From Kordia jejudonensis (GTDB taxonomy: Bacteria > Bacteroidota > Bacteroidia > Flavobacteriales > Flavobacteriaceae): a stretch of DNA of 56,062 nt. Below the pieces are notes generated by a model that worked only from the letters and a program-made list of their open reading frames with translations, had not been told where the DNA came from and ran no database searches. Where the stretch lies: assembly GCF_001005315.1 (NCBI RefSeq), contig NZ_LBMG01000043.1:1-56062 (forward strand), read 5' to 3'. Within the stretch, counting starts at the first letter, position 1, and each line of letters begins with the position of its first letter. The translations under genes and the position numbers were made by a program. Below are positions 53,369 to 56,062 of the stretch, piece after piece.

Positions 53369-54385
53369 TTGAAAATCATAAAATTTACAAACAAAGGAAT
53401 CTACTGCATTCCTGGAAAATTCTATCTCGATCCTTGGTTGCCTGTTGACTATGCGGTAATTTCACATGGACACGCCGATCACATGCGTTGGGGCATGAAA
53501 CACTATTTATGTCACACGCACACGAAAAACATCATGAAACATCGTATTGGCGAAGATGTATCTGTTGAAACGCTAGATTATAACGAACCGAAAACCATCA
53601 ACGGTGTAAAAGTGAGTTTTCATCCTGCGGGACACATTATCGGTTCGGCACAAATTCGATTGGAATACAAAGGAAAAGTAGTCGTCTTTACAGGAGATTA
53701 CAAAGTAAAACACGACAATCTTACCATTCCGTTTGAATCGGTAAAATGTCACGAATTCATCACGGAAAGCACTTTCGGATTGCCAATCTACAAATGGTTG
53801 CCCGAAGAAATATTACAAGAACAACTCCACAATTGGATTCTTCAAAACCAAGCCAACAATCGTACAAGTGTCTTATTTGGATATTCCTTAGGGAAATCAC
53901 AGCGCATCATGAAATTGGTGGAAGGTTTGGATGATATTTACGTACATAACGCCATTTATCATACCAACAATGCCATAGAAGCTTCAGGAATCATTTTGCC
54001 AAAAACACAACGCTTGGATGGAAATTTTAACAAAGCAGACATTCAAAATAAAATCATCATTATGCCACCAGCTTTATTAGGTAGTAAAATGCTGAAACGT
54101 GTGCCCAATGCAGCAACCGCCATATGTTCTGGCTGGATGCAAATTAGAGGAAACCGACGCTGGCGTGGCGTTGATGCAGGTTTTGCCGTAAGCGATCATG
54201 CAGATTGGGAAGGATTATTGCAAGCCGTTAAAGCTTCAGAAGCCGAAAAAGTATATGTTACACACGGATCACAAGCTACGTTTGCAAAATATCTCAATGA
54301 AATCGGAATTGAAGCGGCTGAAGTTGTAACAGAATACGGAGAAAACGAATTGGAAACTGAAACCAAAACGGAAGCAACGCTATGA
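53369..54385 (+). CDS. Ligase-associated DNA exonuclease (metallo-beta-lactamase/beta-CASP)
   Basis: The 338-residue protein has the metallo-beta-lactamase motif SHGHADH (His33, His35, Asp37, His38), further metal-site regions HPAGHIIGS and FTGDYK, and the late beta-CASP-type segments SGW and SDHADW. The N-terminus KIIKFTNKGIYC matches the ligase-associated exonuclease subfamily. The start codon is TTG at 53369: an in-frame TAG lies three codons upstream and the first internal ATG would remove the metal site. It overlaps the DNA ligase gene by four bases (ATGA), so both products are made together, presumably for DNA end processing and joining. Confidence 0.9.
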   Translation: MKIIKFTNKGIYCIPGKFYLDPWLPVDYAVISHGHADHMRWGMKHYLCHTHTKNIMKHRIGEDVSVETLDYNEPKTINGVKVSFHPAGHIIGSAQIRLEYKGKVVVFTGDYKVKHDNLTIPFESVKCHEFITESTFGLPIYKWLPEEILQEQLHNWILQNQANNRTSVLFGYSLGKSQRIMKLVEGLDDIYVHNAIYHTNNAIEASGIILPKTQRLDGNFNKADIQNKIIIMPPALLGSKMLKRVPNAATAICSGWMQIRGNRRWRGVDAGFAVSDHADWEGLLQAVKASEAEKVYVTHGSQATFAKYLNEIGIEAAEVVTEYGENELETETKTEATL

Positions 54386-55971
54386 AACAATTCTCCGAAC
54401 TCATTAGCGCCATCGAAATAACAAACAAAACCAATGCTAAAATTGCTGCGTTGGTGCAATATTTCACTGTTGCCGAAGACAAAGACAAACTTTGGATGAT
54501 AGCGCTCTTTACAGGAAAACGTCCGCCACGACCTGTAAAATCAGCACTCATGAAACAATGGTGCGCGGAAATTACCGAATTGCCCGAATGGCTATTTTTA
54601 GAAAGTTATAGCACAGTAGGTGATTTGGGTGAAACTTTAGCGCTACTCTTGCCACCACCAACACATCATATTGAAAAATCATTGGATGATTGGATGCAAG
54701 AACTCATCGCACTAAAATCGAAAACAGAAGAAGAAAAAAAATCTTATGTATTGCATGCTTGGAATGGATTAGAAGCACAAGAACGCCTCATATTTAACAA
54801 ACTTATTGGTGGAAGCTTTCGCATTGGTGTTTCTAAAAAAACCTTGGTCAATGCACTGTCAAAACTGACAAACATTGATGCCAATCAACTCATGCATAGT
54901 ATCATCGGAAATTGGGACATCAACTCCATTACATTTGATGAATTATTATCAGGAAGTCACATCAACTACGACAATTCTAAGCCATATCCGTTTTGTTTGG
55001 CATATGCATTGGAAAAAGAATTGAACGAATTAGGCGATATCAACGATTGGCAAGCAGAATACAAATGGGACGGCATTCGTGGACAAATAGTAAAACGAAA
55101 TGGCGAATTGTTCATTTGGAGTAGAGGCGAAGAACTGGTCACACAACAATTCCCAGAACTCACAGAAGTTTTTGCCAATTGGAAATATGATTTTGTAATT
55201 GATGGCGAAATATTAGCCATAAAAGATAGTAGTGTATTGCTATTTAATGATTTGCAAAAACGATTGAATCGTAAAAATGTTTCCAAAAAACTACTAGAAG
55301 AAGTTCCTGTTGGATTTTATGCGTATGATATATTAGAGTTTGAAAATGAAGACATTCGAAAAGAACCGTTAGCAGAAAGACGAGAGAAACTAGAATTAAT
55401 ATTCAAGCAAAATACAGCAGACAATATACAACTATCAGAAATAGTCAAAGTGCCACAATGGGAAGATTTACATGCAATACGAGAAAACTCACGAAATGTA
55501 AACTCAGAAGGTTTGATGCTAAAGCAGAAGCAATCGCCGTATCATACAGGACGAAAAAAAGGCGATTGGTGGAAATGGAAAGTTGATCCATTAACAATTG
55601 ATGTCGTGATGATTTATGCCCAAAAAGGAAGTGGACGTAGAAGTTCAAAATATACCGACTACACGTTTGCCGTTAAAAAAGACGACGGTTTAGTTACGGT
55701 TGCAAAAGCATATTCAGGATTGACGGATGTTGAAATTACAGAAATAAGTAAATGGGTAAACAAAAATGCAATTGAAAAATTTGGACCTGTACGAACGGTA
55801 AAGCCTGAACTTGTTTTTGAAATTGCTTTCGAAGGTATCGCACTGAGCAAACGACACAAATCGGGTGTGGCATTGCGTTTTCCAAGAATAAAACGCTGGC
55901 GAAAAGATAAAACGGTTGCAGAAATTGACACACTAGAAAGTGTGAAGGAGTTGATATTTGTTAATTCATAG
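54382..55971 (+). CDS. ATP-dependent DNA ligase
   Basis: The 529-residue ligase has an N-terminal helical DNA-binding domain (about 1-200), the adenylation motif AEYKWDGIRGQ with the AMP-acceptor Lys228, DGEI, EGLMLKQKQSPY (motif IV, about 376) and WWKWKVDPLTID (motif V). The C-terminal OB-fold ends with RFPRIKRWRKDK, the motif VI region. It seals nicks using ATP and is paired with the exonuclease encoded just upstream. In many bacteria this pair also travels with a helicase and a phosphoesterase, which may lie beyond the window. It is unrelated to the biosynthetic cluster and marks its chromosomal flank. Confidence 0.95.
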   Translation: MKQFSELISAIEITNKTNAKIAALVQYFTVAEDKDKLWMIALFTGKRPPRPVKSALMKQWCAEITELPEWLFLESYSTVGDLGETLALLLPPPTHHIEKSLDDWMQELIALKSKTEEEKKSYVLHAWNGLEAQERLIFNKLIGGSFRIGVSKKTLVNALSKLTNIDANQLMHSIIGNWDINSITFDELLSGSHINYDNSKPYPFCLAYALEKELNELGDINDWQAEYKWDGIRGQIVKRNGELFIWSRGEELVTQQFPELTEVFANWKYDFVIDGEILAIKDSSVLLFNDLQKRLNRKNVSKKLLEEVPVGFYAYDILEFENEDIRKEPLAERREKLELIFKQNTADNIQLSEIVKVPQWEDLHAIRENSRNVNSEGLMLKQKQSPYHTGRKKGDWWKWKVDPLTIDVVMIYAQKGSGRRSSKYTDYTFAVKKDDGLVTVAKAYSGLTDVEITEISKWVNKNAIEKFGPVRTVKPELVFEIAFEGIALSKRHKSGVALRFPRIKRWRKDKTVAEIDTLESVKELIFVNS

Positions 55972-56062
55972 TGGTTAGTAGTGAGAAGTTAGTATTGAGT
56001 AATGAGACGTGAGAATTGAGAAGTCCAAAACCGTCATTTCTGTAAAGGTTAAGTAATTCGTT
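55972..56062. other. Window-end intergenic sequence with short degenerate repeats
   Basis: The 91 bases after the ligase stop contain near-repeats of GTGAGAA(G/T)T and TATTGAGTAATGAG-like units. No terminator or coding frame can be supported before the window ends. Confidence 0.3.

Noticed and set aside
1-56062. CRISPR arrays, tRNA or rRNA genes and insertion sequences
   Set aside because: I saw no regularly spaced repeats, cloverleaf-forming segments, rRNA-like stretches or transposase motifs anywhere in the window.

Overview
The window looks like chromosome from a marine flavobacterium (Bacteroidota, Flavobacteriaceae; Kordia-like is my guess, not shown). The DNA is AT-rich, ribosome binding sites are A-rich rather than Shine-Dalgarno, and a TAnnTTTG-type -7 box is present. 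The housekeeping flanks are also typical: a PAS-rich histidine kinase with an overlapping response regulator, a RadC/JAB protein, and the ligase-associated exonuclease plus ATP-dependent DNA ligase pair.

About 49 kb (3618-52509), all on the minus strand with gaps of 4-124 bases or short overlaps, forms one hybrid NRPS-PKS cluster, read from right to left. At the promoter end come a type II thioesterase, three consecutive 2-oxoglutarate/Fe(II) oxygenases (a proline-hydroxylase-like enzyme, an Asp/Asn-beta-hydroxylase-like enzyme and one unassigned), a GT1 glycosyltransferase, a DGD-motif glycosyltransferase-like protein and an odd LanC-like protein. Six megasynthases follow in assembly order. 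A: FAAL-ACP-C-A(Thr)-PCP. B: KS-AT-KR-ACP. C: KS-KR-ACP-C-A(Asn)-PCP-C, with no AT. D: half-C-A(Leu)-PCP-C. E: half-C-A(nonpolar, unassigned)-PCP-C-A(Ser, split by two methyltransferases)-PCP-E. F: C-A(Gln-like)-PCP-C-A(Pro-like)-PCP-TE. The 3' end carries a PvdE/SyrD-type peptide exporter, an ANT(6)-like nucleotidyltransferase and a GT2 glycosyltransferase.

Read collinearly, the line would activate a fatty acid, acylate Thr, extend it with two ketoreduced malonate units (giving an amino-polyhydroxy acid), then add Asn, Leu, an unassigned residue, a methylated D-Ser, Gln and Pro, with release by the TE. The Asp/Asn-hydroxylase-like and proline-hydroxylase-like enzymes match the predicted Asn and Pro building blocks. 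The product is therefore probably a hydroxylated, possibly glycosylated and exported lipopeptide. Residue calls come from ten-residue pocket codes read by eye against signatures I remember. The Thr code is exact, Asn/Leu/Ser/Gln match at 8-9 of 10 positions, and Pro at about 6 of 10.

The least ordinary features are the doubly interrupted serine adenylation domain, the recurring interface of a full C domain with a ...DF[D/N]F end followed by a protein starting with half a C domain, the LanC-like toroid without the usual zinc ligands, and the AT-less PKS module next to an AT-bearing one. No MbtH-like protein, phosphopantetheinyl transferase or dedicated regulator is visible. The 0.86 kb divergent gap (52510-53368) holds a candidate -7 box and a strong terminator-like hairpin. 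The plus-strand exonuclease and ligase genes beyond it are unrelated to the cluster.
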